Assembly (NCBI RefSeq): GCF_028476545.1
Contig: NW_026731670.1
Span: forward strand, 310,001 to 374,000
DNA from: Physella acuta
Taxonomy: Eukaryota > Mollusca > Gastropoda > Physidae
Reading direction: 5' to 3'
Length of the DNA: 64,000 nt
The stretch's first letter is position 1; the number at the start of each line of letters is the position of its first letter. Shown here piece after piece: positions 49,401-59,754 of the stretch. A model generated the notes under the pieces. The model was not told where the DNA came from. It did not search any database and saw only the letters and a program-made list of their open reading frames with translations. The position numbers and the translations under genes are program-made.

Positions 49401-50317
49401 TTGACTATCAAACAGATGAATAGGGGATGGGCTTTCGTTCATTTTTCAAACTTACTGGCGTTAACTCAACGTCTCTGAAATATGGTCTTAAAATAGTTGC
49501 ATCTTATGAGTTTCAAAGGTTAAAGAAATGACAACCAATTGAAAAATGTCAAATTTTACGTACATCATCAGACTTACTATATATATTTTGCCCTTAGATT
49601 TTTGTCATGTTATATTTTGTTCTGTGATCTTATGTTAGTTAGATCATTTATTTTTTTGTTGTAATTCGATATTTCTAAGCCGCATTACCAATAAGTGTAA
49701 CCTAATTTTAATCCCTCGTTATACAAAGTTAGAGTAATCCTACATAAATCGAAGTCGGTATTTTCATAAGATACGATTTTTTACACCTCACTGCGTCAGA
49801 AAAACTTAGTTTTGCAAGTTTTTCCTTATGTCGGTGTGTCTGTCAGTCAGCGAGTCTTTTTTCTGTGTGTCTGTAAACACGATTTCATACATGTGCGTTC
49901 AATTTTTGTGCACATTGTTTTCCTCTGTTCTAGCAATGTATCACAAAAATTAATTAAAAAAAATTCTAAAGCTCTGTTGCGCAGAAAATGCCGTGCTTAT
50001 TATTGTTATATAAGAATATTCGAGAAAGATTATGATATATTAATCCTGGTTTATTTTAAGTTCGTACTGATAAAACTAAATTTCTGTGAGATATCAACTG
50101 AAATGCCAGGTTAGGTAGGTTCGATCTATAAAAGTTTCTTAATAAAAACGTGTAGAAAAAATTATTTAAAAAGAAAAAATGATAACGATTTGAAAACGAA
50201 TTTCTTCAGGTTAAAATAAACTCAAACTTCGAAAAGAGGTTGGATCACAAAATGGACTGCTATGATCATTTGGATTTTGATGGAGACGTGAGAGTGGAGA
50301 AAATATTGATGACATAA
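43719..50317 (+). CDS. Secreted tandem-repeat galectin-like protein, nine exons
   Basis: Predicted 352 residues from exons 43719-43895, 44378-44469, 46099-46300, 46585-46695, 47240-47251, 47458-47537, 47630-47695, 48026-48236 and 50210-50317. All have GT/AG borders and matching phases, total 1059 nt. Residues 1-22 form a signal peptide ([19 protein letters not shown]), unusual because classical galectins lack one; then a Ser-rich linker to residue 59. Domain 1 (60-194) has the galectin fold phrases MYSGKEIAIEGV, FSVKLCN, LPFKPGMQFKLDIKI and VWVNGNSIDSF, but the HxNPR sugar site is absent (MLIDFI). After KMNP, domain 2 (199-352) has GEKIVIYGY, HLNIRF (H, N and R kept), GEW, and ends HLDFDGDVRVEKI. 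It carries an extra loop of about 22 residues encoded by exon 7. Probably a secreted beta-galactoside or glycan-binding protein; ligand unknown. Exon choice was by eye, without transcripts. Confidence 0.78.
43974..44147. repeat. (TA)n / (TAAA)n / (TA)n in galectin intron 1
   Basis: TA arrays at 43974-44021 and 44081-44147 flank ACATAATTTACATGAAAATT and a TAAA tract. Confidence 0.9.
44640..45740 (+). repeat. Degenerate (AAACGC/AAACAC)n tract with 465-bp internal duplication, galectin intron 2
   Basis: About 1.1 kb of hexamers on the themes AACGCA and AACACA, almost free of T. A block from about 44755 repeats at about 45220: ACACAAGTGT at 44771 and 45236, CATGAAAGCT at 45219 and 45684, offset 465 bp in both. 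The copies are nearly identical, so the duplication is recent. Confidence 0.9.
46301..46425. repeat. (CA)n-(TA)n at the exon 3 donor
   Basis: An ACAC-rich stretch and about 38 TA units begin immediately after the donor GTAAAC at 46301. Confidence 0.9.
46965..47155. repeat. Interspersed repeat fragment in galectin intron 4
   Basis: The right end reads CCGCGCGGGGACGGGCAAGCTAGT, the inverse of an ACTAGCT-GCCCG terminus; a diverged relative (ACTAGCTGCATCCCGTGC) is at 301. Family not assigned. Confidence 0.4.
47818..48004 (+). other. Exon 8a: upstream duplicate of galectin exon 8 with its own acceptor
   Basis: A TTTTTTCAG acceptor followed in the same phase by 61 open codons (FNINIKCIEDGSG ... 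YDYFDFEI) matching exon 8 at 48026 (FSFNIKCVQDGSN ... FDYFDFKI), ending KKMFIL and TAG. The acceptors are 208 bp apart. The upstream sequence ATAGTAAACT(A)TTTTTTCAG is duplicated too. There is no in-frame donor, so use of this acceptor would end the protein early. Confidence 0.75.
49745..50130 (+). repeat. Repeat family R1, internally deleted copy in galectin intron 8
   Basis: The 5' phrases (GAAAAACTTAGTTTTGCAAG, TCGGTGTGTCTGTC) are joined to the 3' phrases (TTATATAAGAATATTCGAG, ATCCTGGTTTATTTT). Confidence 0.65.
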
Positions 50318-50319
50318 AC

Positions 50320-50680
50320 CGACAACAGATCTTTACACTTGCACATATGATGCATTGTATTTTATGTAAAAGTATTATTTGCAGAAAAACTAAAAATAAT
50401 TGTACACATTTTATTTAAATAGTAAACCTAATTACAAAAACAATCTTATATTGAAAAATGTATTATTGCCTATTTGATGTAATCCAATTTTTGATTACTA
50501 ATTGACCAGGTGCAATTTCAACTTTTTTTTTTAATTGGTAAGGACAATTGTCGATACTCTTTTGAATTTCAATTTTAAAAATCAAATTTATTTAAAAATT
50601 AAATTTATTAACCTTGTTTTAAAATTGTATATGATTGTTTGTCATAAAGCTCTGAATCAATTGACTTTGTGTTTATTACT
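50320..50680. other. 3' flank of the galectin-like gene
   Basis: AT-rich. A diverged match to 57030-57130 is visible (TACTAATTGACCAGGTGC versus CACTAATTGAACAGATGC, then TTGGTAAG), suggesting a piece of a duplicated 3' flank downstream. Confidence 0.35.
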
Positions 50681-50689
50681 TAATTTCAG

Positions 50690-50960
50690 AAAAAAAATTG
50701 TTTCTGGATGTTAAGATCTGTGTTAGTTCGTGCAAATAGGTGCGAATGAATGTTGGTGCGGGCGAATATTGAACTAGTGAAAGTGTAACTCGGTACGCAT
50801 GAATGTGACGATAAGGTGTAGGATCTTTGTTGCCGGGGAAGAAGCTTAAAGAAGACTTGTTCTTGTTGTCTTAGGATGAGATCATGTTTGTAGTCAAGTC
50901 TCAATATCGTCCGTCCAAGTCGTAATATGTATTATTATGGTGCTATAAATAATGAACTTA
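50690..50960 (+). mobile_element. Solo-LTR-like fossil
   Basis: Shares TGTTGGTGCGGGCG, GTTGCCGG and GAAGAAGCTT in order with 32840-33075 (opposite strand), and more distantly 59755-60000. It is broken; the assignment is inference. Confidence 0.4.
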
Positions 50961-50977
50961 AATAATGCCATCTTATT

Positions 50978-51490
50978 AACAACCGACTATATATAATATC
51001 GCTAAAACTATCTGCTCATAATTTAAATCTATCAAAAGTGGAGGGGGGTGGGGGAGATCCCATATAACAATTTCAAAATTTACCCGAGGAAAGTTTTGAC
51101 GAAAGACAACTGATGCAGGGTAATCCTGAATAAAAAATAAAGCGTGGGTTACCTCCCGTAATTATTAATCATGTACTAATTAATTTCGATAACTCGCTAC
51201 AACAGGAATATATTTAGACACAATACCCTTGTATAACCTTTTCAATTTAGAAATGCAAGTAGGGGTTGTTAGTACTACATCAATTTCAAAGCAATTGATG
51301 GGGGGGGGGGGCAGTGACCCAATAACAAACTCATTTTAACGCAACAATCCTACATCCAGCTTTATTAACAACCGACTATATAAAATATCGCTAAAACTAT
51401 CTGCTCACAATTTAAATCTATCAAAAGTGGAGGGGGGGGGGGAATCCCATATAACAATTTCAAAATTTACCCAAGGAAAGTTTTTTTTTT
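50978..51490 (+). repeat. Direct repeat pair, about 120 bp, 386 bp apart
   Basis: AACAACCGACTATATA ... CAAAATTTACCC occurs at 50978-51098 and 51364-51485, each with a G-run after AAAAGTGGAG. A diverged third G-run unit lies between them near 51290. Confidence 0.8.
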
Positions 51491-51569
51491 TTGGAGAAAA
51501 TGTAAAACTGATTAAGTCATCCACGTCTGGAATGAAGCATTTTTTATTTTACTACAAAGACCTTTTTTA

Positions 51570-52205
51570 CTTTCTCGTATATACGAAGTATAGAGAAAGT
51601 ATTGTAATCGTGCAAAAAAAATCGAGATTTTTACAAATCTCGACGTTTTACATCTCACTGATACGGAAAAACATAATTTTGCAATCTTGTCCGTATGTCT
51701 GTGTGTCTGTGTGTCTGTGTGTGTGTGTGTGTGTAAACACGATAACTTGAGTACCGTTACAGCTAGGTTGATGAAATTTATATATAAGTATTTTATCAAA
51801 ATCGTAGATCCGTATCAACTTTTGAGCGATGTCCGATAACCGGAAGTGGTACTTTTTCTACTTTGAATTTTCAAAAGCCTATAACTTGAGTACTATTTCA
51901 GATAGATAAATGAAATTTCACATGTAAGTAAAAGATCTAATTCTCTTTGTTCTGTCAAATTTTGAGTTGACGGGAAGTACTAATTTACGCTATTTCCGAT
52001 TTCTCAAAAAACGCACGTAAATTTATAAAGTACTAATAATATTGCGCACTATTATGCACATTTTGTTTTGGCGTTCGCTTGGTGCGCAATTCTTTTTTCT
52101 ACTAGATTTTATTCTATTTATAAAAGTTTAAGTAATTAAAAATCATCCCACGTAGTGTTATATAAGAATATTCGAGAAAGTTTAGGGGAGATCAGTCCCG
52201 GTTTA
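51570..52205 (+). repeat. Repeat family R1, full-length reference copy (about 636 bp)
   Basis: It starts ACTTTCTCGTATATACGAAG and ends GAAAGTTTAGGGGAGATCAG...TTTATTT. Inside are a TGTCTGTGTG tract and two related modules built on CTTGAGTACTRTTTCAG / CCGGAAGTGGTACTTTTTCT. ACTTTCTCG near the start recurs inverted near the end (CGAGAAAGT). It has no open frame of note. Other copies lie at 11905, 41130, 49745, 57885, 58755 and 63068. Confidence 0.85.
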
Positions 52206-52854
52206 TTTCATAAAAAATAATGCCTTTAACCCCTTAATGCCTAAATTATGGTCCAAGCGTGTAAAAATGTATTTGTGCTGATTATCTCTTATCATACTGA
52301 CACTGAATTTAAGGTATGTAGTAAATTTGGACTTATTTTTATGCTAATTACGGTATGTCGCGAAAACGCGACATCAGGCACTTATGGACCAAACGGTAAT
52401 TTTTTTTTTTTTAGTCCGGGTCATTATACTATTTTTACTGTCACGTGTTTCTCTAAATATCCACGCACAAGCAATAGAATATCACACACTGAACATACGG
52501 ACATGCAAGGAGATGTAGAATTACTTGCAAAATTCATGAAAAGTATACTTTATTAGCTCAGGCATAGAGTTACATAACTCTGCTGCACCAGCTCACTGAC
52601 TAACTCTTATGAATGGGTATTTTTAAGCCTTGCTGTCGTGGTTCTACTACACTACATTAACACACTACATATGAAAGGACTTCCTTCAATGTGTAGAGCC
52701 TTTGTTTTTCCCAGTTACGTCATTATCGTGAACTCTTATTCAAGGTCAACTAATAAAGACGCATATTTCTCATTTGACCTATATTTGCTATACACACAAA
52801 GTATGTGAACAAATACTGTCCTAAATGACAGTGTTCAGCCATTGTATATTCGTC

Positions 52855-53205
52855 CATGCTCAATTCAGCTGCTGTGGAAACTTAGTGTCACTGCTTTGGC
52901 TACTCAGTGCCACTGGTGTGGGTACTCACTGCTATTGTTGATGGTACCCTATGTTTCCGATTCGTGCTACAGCTATTGTGCTCGACTGATTCTGCTGTTG
53001 ATTACAAATGACAGTGCTGTAGCTTCAAATTGCAACTGGTATGGGTACTCAGTGCTGAAACAGTGGGTGTTGAAGCCATGTGTACTGAGTGATGAAGCTG
53101 TGGGTACTCACTGTTGAAGCTGTGGGTACTCAATAACACTGCTGTCGGTACTAAATGCCAGTAAAATGCCACTAATGTGGGTATTCAATAGCACTGCAAA
53201 GTGTA
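52855..53205 (+). repeat. Minisatellite, roughly 22-bp unit
   Basis: Diverged repeats of GCYACTGCTGTGGGTACTCA. The units vary and some are inverted in order (TGAAGCTGTGGGTACTCACT). Confidence 0.75.
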
Positions 53206-53454
53206 TGTTTGTCAGTGCTCAACCTTACTGTATTTATTACGAGGTGTAGGTCTATGCTCAATGTTATTATTGTCAAGGTCACTGTGAAGACCTTTCTTTG
53301 GTGGTATCTACGTTAGTGGTCCACCACCTCACATCCTGTTGTCTATATTTTGTATGTTCTCCTACTATTTTACAATACTATTTCAAAGCTAAATTCGTTA
53401 TACTGTACCCAGCAACATGATCACATTATTCCAGCATCGCTCTCTCTCTCCATA

Positions 53455-53510
53455 TGCCAATGCCAATGAAACAGGTGAACTCTACTTCACCTACCACATG
53501 GACCGTTACG
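53455..53510 (+). repeat. SINE family A tail fragment
   Basis: GAAACAGGTGAACTCTACTTCACCTACCACATGGACC corresponds to the 3' body of the SINE at 54907 (GAAATAAACTCTATTTCACTTGCCCCATAGACA). Confidence 0.45.
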
Positions 53511-54243
53511 TTCTAAAGTGCACTTTTATAAATAGACGAAGACTATATTGTAAATTCTCTACTTATTTATAATCATACTTGAATGAATGACAGCTTGGCG
53601 ATGCATCGTATTTCGTTATACCTGCTTGGCACCAAAGTTCCATTTTATCTCTTGTTGCCGGATGTCTCGAAAACGCGACAAACTATAATTAGCAAATAAC
53701 TTCCAAAATTATTCCCATATGTGATTTATACTGTTTATATACAATTACGAGTGAATAATAAAGCTATTAGTATTTTTTGTATCAAAAATGGATCACCTAT
53801 TTAGTAATAATAATCAATGTAAGTAGGCTGAATTTACGAAGTCAAAACAAATTACGATGCGCGTGAGTCAAGAGAGTGTGACGTCATAAATTTCGACTTG
53901 ACAACGTGACCGTTGGTACCGATACAACCGTCGGAATGTACCCAATACATTACGACCGGCAACTGTAGGTAAGAGGTACCTATGCGCAAATGCCTTGCGC
54001 TAAATCGGTATGTCGCGGAAACGCGACAGTCGGAGTTAAGGGGTAAAATGCTTTTTACTGGTGGATTAATATAATGTTTGCACAAATTGACGATATTCGA
54101 CAAAACGTCAAGCTTGCCGTTTGAGACTTATGTCGTTTGTTTGTCTCTAACATGCCTTTACCAATTTGAGACAAGATCAAGACTTAGTGCAGGTCAATTT
54201 AAATTATTGATAAAATATCATGTGAGATTCATCTAAATAATTA

Positions 54244-54345
54244 AAGGGGACGGCGTGGTCTAGTGAGTTCGAATCCGGGTTCAAGTTAAACGAACACTCC
54301 CGAGTCTTTCTAGCTCTTAAATAAATAAATATTTATTTAGGATTT
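54244..54345 (+). repeat. SINE family A, short copy
   Basis: The tRNA-like GACGGCGTGGTCTAGTGAG leads straight into GTTCGAATCCGGGTTCAA (B box), then the shared CACTCCCGAGTCTTTCTAGCTC. The remainder ends in TAAATAAATA. Confidence 0.6.
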
Positions 54346-54906
54346 CAAAAACACAAGTCATTTAAAGGGCCGCATTATCTCTTCACACACCAACAGTTTA
54401 TGCCTTATTTTTGGGCAGTGGAATATATACATCAGATTTCTTTGCGTGAAAGATAACAGATGTTCATAGCTTATCTGTAGAATATTTATTTACATTTAAA
54501 GCGACAATTTAAAATTTACCTACTTTGTTTTTTCGTGTTTTTTGTTAGTACACACGCCATATCAACGTTTTGCAAACTCAAAGCAGGTGCGATATTGAGC
54601 ACCTTTGTAGTAGTGTAACCGGCGGCTCTTAGAAACATCTTTGAACACTCTAGAGTGGTCGGCAAGAGGTGCTCTACGTCATCAGTACCAATAGTGAATA
54701 AAGTACATTAAAAATTTCTTAGAGCACAACCTTGGGCGCCTGTACGGTACTGTGGACAATTTCTCGCAAAACATCTAAGATCCATTAAATTTAGGGCCTT
54801 TTTTTCATTTTGAGGTGACAGCAAAAATTATCCTAGGACTATTGATCTCAGAAAAAAATATATCGTGACAAAATATGTTATGAAAAAATATGTATTGTAC
54901 ATAGGA

Positions 54907-55132
54907 TGATAGCGGTAGATACCTTGCCTGTTAACCCGTAAGTTTTGAGTTCGAATCCGGGTTTAATTTAGTAGACCGTCCCTAAGTTCATCCAGCTCCG
55001 ACGGGTACCTAACTCTTGTTAGGGTAAGTAAAGGCAGCTGGGCATAGTGCTGACTATACTATCCCTTCATATGATGAAACCACAGAAATAAACTCTATTT
55101 CACTTGCCCCATAGACAGGTTTGAAAGGGAAC
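54907..55132 (+). repeat. tRNA-derived SINE, family A, interrupted at its 3' end
   Basis: The head has TAGCGGTAGATACC (A-box-like) and GAGTTCGAATCCGGG (B box). The body reads CAGCTCCGACGGGTACCT, AAAGTAAAGGCAGCTGG and CATAGACAGGTTTGAAAGGG. From memory this body resembles a SINE common in gastropod genomes. The hAT-like element at 55133 is inserted at its very end. Confidence 0.75.
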
Positions 55133-55876
55133 CAGGGGCGGAACTACAGTGCCGCCAGACCCCGCATTGCGGGGGGGCCCGGGACGTTTAGGGGCCCGCA
55201 GCAGACCATAATCCATTATTTTTACAGTTAAAAAAAATAATCTTCTTTCATTTTTGACTTCATGGTTGTTTTGTAAAAAGAATACTGCGGTTGGATTATC
55301 TTTATTCTATAGACACCATCTCAAGTCCTCTTTCTCCTACAATCAAACACACGCTGTTGTCGGCAAAATTCTTTTGAAAATAGACCCATCGCGTGAAAGA
55401 TACGCAATTGTTCAAACCACTTCCATGACTTGTTTCCCTTTTTTAAATAGTCAAATATTTGTGCTCTTAAGCACCTTTTAATAAATTTGCACTAAACAAA
55501 TTAAAAAGCAATTACTTCTCTTAATTATTATTTTTAAAAAAAATACATAATAAAGAATAACATAACATAAAAGGAAATGCATTTAAAACTAATAATATAA
55601 TAAGAAAAAAAACATAAAAATAAACATAAGGCGAGAAACCATTACACATACACAGCTTTCATGCTTTATATTTTTTCGACCGACTTACTCATGGAGGCAT
55701 CATAGCAAACAATGAAACATGTTAAAACAGAGATTTCAAAACAGACTAATATCAGTCACACAAACGAGCTGTTGCAACTTGTTTTTACTTTTTATTAAAA
55801 ACTAAGTATTTTTAGTGATTTTATTTTAAAAATTTCGAACAAGCCCGAAATGAGTATTCTGTGTTGGTATTTTCGT

Positions 55877-55969
<93 letters not shown>

Positions 55970-56026
55970 ATGGGGCCCAAAAAAATTTCTTTGCGGGGTG
56001 GCCCCTTTTTTCTTGTTCCGCCACTG
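55133..56026. mobile_element. hAT-like non-autonomous element, 894 bp, inserted in a SINE
   Basis: The termini CAGGGGCGGAAC and GTTCCGCCACTG are inverted partners. AAGGGAAC stands at 55125-55132 and 56027-56034, an exact 8-bp target duplication. It contains a (TA)n array at 55879-55971 and the CCCGAAATGAGTATT segment found inverted in the 35759 element. No transposase frame is present. Confidence 0.92.
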
Positions 56027-56319
56027 AAGGGAACTGTACTTAACTACGCCATGTTTCAAAAACAATGTAATGAATGCATTATCATTAGCTAATACAGCAT
56101 TACATGGACATTAAAAGACGGGAAACAATAATGAGGGACAAACTATTGGTAAGATTGACATATTTTAAACTTATTTTCCTTGATTTAATATATAGTTTTA
56201 GTTGACGATTTTTAAAATGTTCAAATGGTTTTAAAGATATGTAATTTGTCTGTGTATTTAAATACAAATTAAAATGTTGAACTAATTGAAAACAGGTTGT
56301 TTAAACATTTATAAATTTA

Positions 56320-57880
56320 AACGTCAATAAAACTGCATAACTTACTCATTTATATATTCAACACAGATGTAAGCTACTCAAAATCTAACGTGACATCTGG
56401 AAAACAATTAGCAGCTAAGTCTTTCTAGGAGCCACGTCACTTGCCACGTATAGGCCACGCAGTATAGTAGACGCCACATCTAGATATCGGACCAGCAGTT
56501 ATTACAAACAATACTTAGCAACGTGAAAATAAAATAATAGCGAGCTGGAAAAAAGTTTTCAATTAAGTAAATTGGAAATCTTAATGATAACATGAACAAA
56601 TAACAGACCCTGATAATTGCAAAAACGTTTCATTTTGTTTTCTGTTATTGTATTGTTTTTGTTATCAAAGTAATTAACTATTACCAGGAAGTGGACTTTT
56701 AGAAATCTTGTATAAAACACACAATCCTAAAGTTAATTTTTTTTGGGAGAGGACACTTTGCTGACGATGACACACACACACGCACATTGTGTACACTGAA
56801 ATGTTCCTATTATTATTTCTTCGTTGCTCAAATTGTATTAATAGTAAAAAATAATTGAAAAAACGAATCGTACTAGTATATGTGTAATTAACAGTGATAG
56901 AAAAATATTAATAACCATACAAATATTGTTTAAAATGTCTTGTATAAAGTTGCTGGTTTAATTAAAATAATTTTTTACGCGAACAAGATTATTGATCTCG
57001 CTGATAATTTAATGACTGAGGTCTGTGTTTATTCACTAATTGAACAGATGCTGTTTAAACTGTTTTTGATTTTTACTTGGTAAGTAAATTTGTCGGTATT
57101 TTTTATATTACAATTTTCAAAATCAAGTTTATTATTCTGATTTTTTTAATTGTTCATAACCTCTCAATCAAAAGGTATTTTGTTTATCACTTATTAAGGA
57201 CAGAAACCACACACGTTTTCGACAGTTTAATTTTTTTTCCACTAATATGGGTTTAAATCTAATTCTGATCTAACCAGAACGTTTTTAACCTCTATTAAAA
57301 ATCTTATAAGTGGAGTTCTGTTGCTTCAGATTATATATTATAACGTACCAACATTAGCTGATTTAACAAAGAGTTATTTCCAATCATATTAAATGGACTT
57401 GAGAAAATGTTTAATCGTTCTTGCTGGTAGCGATAAAATAACCTGTTTGTAAAAACATGCATGTGTTGTGGTGTATATAATGTTGGTTGGGGTAGGTTTA
57501 TAAAGGTTTTTGCGGCGCAACATATTTAATGATGGGGCTGGAATTAGTTCTAGTTTCTTACTGAAACACTAAATAATGAAAGACAGTTTCTACGATTAGG
57601 CCTCTAGCCTTTTTTGTATAGTCTCTGATTTTGTCTGTTTGTTTGTATTTGTGTGAGTACTTTAGGGGTTTCATACAATAAATCGATGATATGATAACTG
57701 AATGGACCCTTCAGAGAATTGGCTCGAAATTATTCGAGAGGCCTATTAATTATTTGAAAAATTCTGCACTGTGTAATTAAAATTAATATGATTATGAAAA
57801 CTTGACTGTTTGATTTTTTTGGCATCAATAAATATTTGATGTATTTGACGTTTAATTATATCTGGTAATAAAACGTAATT
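56320..57880. other. Non-coding stretch with pieces of the galectin-locus duplication
   Basis: 56380-56470 matches the galectin upstream segment (ACAATTAGCAGCTAAG, CCACGTATAGGCCACGC). 57030-57130 resembles the galectin 3' flank. I find no galectin exon between them. The rest shows nothing. Confidence 0.4.
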
Positions 57881-57884
57881 ATAA

Positions 57885-58668
57885 ATAAACCGGGAGTGAT
57901 CTCCCCTAAACTTTCTCGAATATTCTTATATAAAACAATAGGGGATGGGAACTCGGGCTTTAGACATGATTTTTAATACATTTTAAATACTTAAAGTTTT
58001 AAAAATAGAATAAAATCTCGTAGGCAAAAGAATTGCACACCAAGTGAACGCCAAATAAAAAAAGTGCATAATAGTGCGCAATATTATTAGTACTTTAAAA
58101 ATTTACATTCGTTTTTTGAGAAATCGGAAGTAGCGTAAATTACTACTCCCGGTCTACGGAAATTATTCAAAATTTAACAGAAGGTAGAGAATTAGATCTT
58201 ATACTTACATGTGGAATTTCATTTATCTATCTGAAATAGTACTCAAGTTATAGGCTTTTGAAAAATACAAAGTAGAAAAAGTACCACTTCCGCTTATCGG
58301 AAATTGCTCAAAAGTTGATAAGAAACTACGATTTTGATAAAATACTTATATATGAAATTTCATTAACCTAGCTGTAACGGTACTCAAGTAATCGTGTTTA
58401 CACACAGACACACACAGACAGACAGACACACAGACATACGGACAGAATTGCAAAGCCCAGTTTTTCAGACTGGATTACGCATAAAACCGATTAATTTTGA
58501 TAAATCTGGATTGATAATTTTTGCCCGATTAAAATAAGTCCTCTATACTTCGGATGTGATGAAGGATTGAGGTGTAATACTTTGAAAATTGTTAAAATTT
58601 CAAGTGATTTTTGTGCACGATTACAATACTTTTTCTATACTTCGTATATACGAGAAAGTAAAAAAGGC
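57885..58668 (-). repeat. Repeat family R1, minus-strand copy
   Basis: It reads, inverted, from AAACCGGGAGTGATCTCCCC to ACTTCGTATATACGAGAAAG. An extra segment of about 100 bp near 58460-58570 distinguishes it from the reference copy. Confidence 0.85.
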
Positions 58669-58754
58669 ACAAACTATTTGATTTTCACCAGATAATGGAA
58701 AATAAACAAAACCATCCTACTATTCGATCGGATATTATACAATTCTAATTTTTA

Positions 58755-59445
58755 AGTAACCGGAAGTAATCTCCTCTAAACTTACTCGAATATTATGATA
58801 TAAAATAACAGAGGATGGCGACTCGGGATATAGACATGGTTTTTAATCCATTTTAAATACCATAAATATTAAAATAAAACAAAATCTCGCAGAAAAAGAA
58901 TTACACACCAAGTGAACGCCAAACAAAATGTGCATAATAGTAAGGAATATAATTAGTACTTTATAAATTCACGTTCGTTTTTTGAAAAATCGGAAATAGC
59001 GTAAATTTCTACTTCCAGTCTAACGGAAATTACTCAAAATTTGACAGAAAGCATAAAATTAAATCTTTTACTTACATGTGAAATTTTATTTATCTATCTG
59101 AAATAGTACTCAAGTTATAGGCTTTTGAAAAATTGAAAGTAGAAAAAGTTAACAGAAATCGCTTAAAATTTGGTACTGATCTACGATTTTGATAAACATT
59201 TATGATATATATGAAATTTCATCAACCTAGCTGTAAAGGTATTTAAGTTATCGTGTTTACAGACACACACATACACACACATACACACACACATACACAC
59301 ACACACAGACATACGGACAAGATTGCAAAAGTATGTTTTTCCGACTTAGGGAGCTGTAAAACGTCGAGATTTAAATAAATCTCGATTTCTTTTGCACGAT
59401 TACAAGACTTTCTATATACTTCGTATATTAGAGAAAGTAAAAAAA
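58755..59445 (-). repeat. Repeat family R1, second minus-strand copy
   Basis: Same orientation as, and directly following, the copy at 57885; from AAGTAATCTCCTCTAAACTT to ACTTCGTATATTAGAGAAAG, with a CA/CAT tract at 59263-59307. This makes a head-to-tail pair. Confidence 0.85.
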
Positions 59446-59754
59446 GAACTACCTCATGTAGTTTCAAAATGTATTTAAAAATTTTATCGGCAAAATTTAT
59501 TTATCTGGATTCTAAATCTTAGGAAAAACTACACTTAAGAATAAGATAGAGCTAGAGATCTACATCTAAATCTCTATCTCTATCTAAAACTAAAATATAT
59601 GTTTGTATACTAAACTATTTCAGACCTTAATTATTTCATATAAATCTTTGTCTGATTAGCTATGGAATTGGATAATAAAAAATAGAATACGGAAAATGAG
59701 ATATACTAGAATTTAGTCTCAATTGACATTTTTAAAACATGCTTATGGTTTTTG

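Larger units (their letters stand above)
52219..54048. mobile_element. Candidate piggyBac-like non-autonomous element, about 1.8 kb
   Basis: The left end TTTAACCCCTTAATGCC and reversed right end TTTTACCCCTTAACTCC match, with a possible TTAA-type target. TGTCGCGAAAACGCGACA at 52355 and TGTCGCGGAAACGCGACA at 54014 are subterminal hairpins, and a decayed third stands at 53648 (TGTCTCGAAAACGCGACA). The interior holds a minisatellite and no transposase. The superfamily call rests on end similarity only. Confidence 0.55.

Noticed and set aside
52842-53117. 91-codon frame rich in Cys and Leu
   Set aside because: Lies entirely within the 22-bp minisatellite and reflects its repetition.
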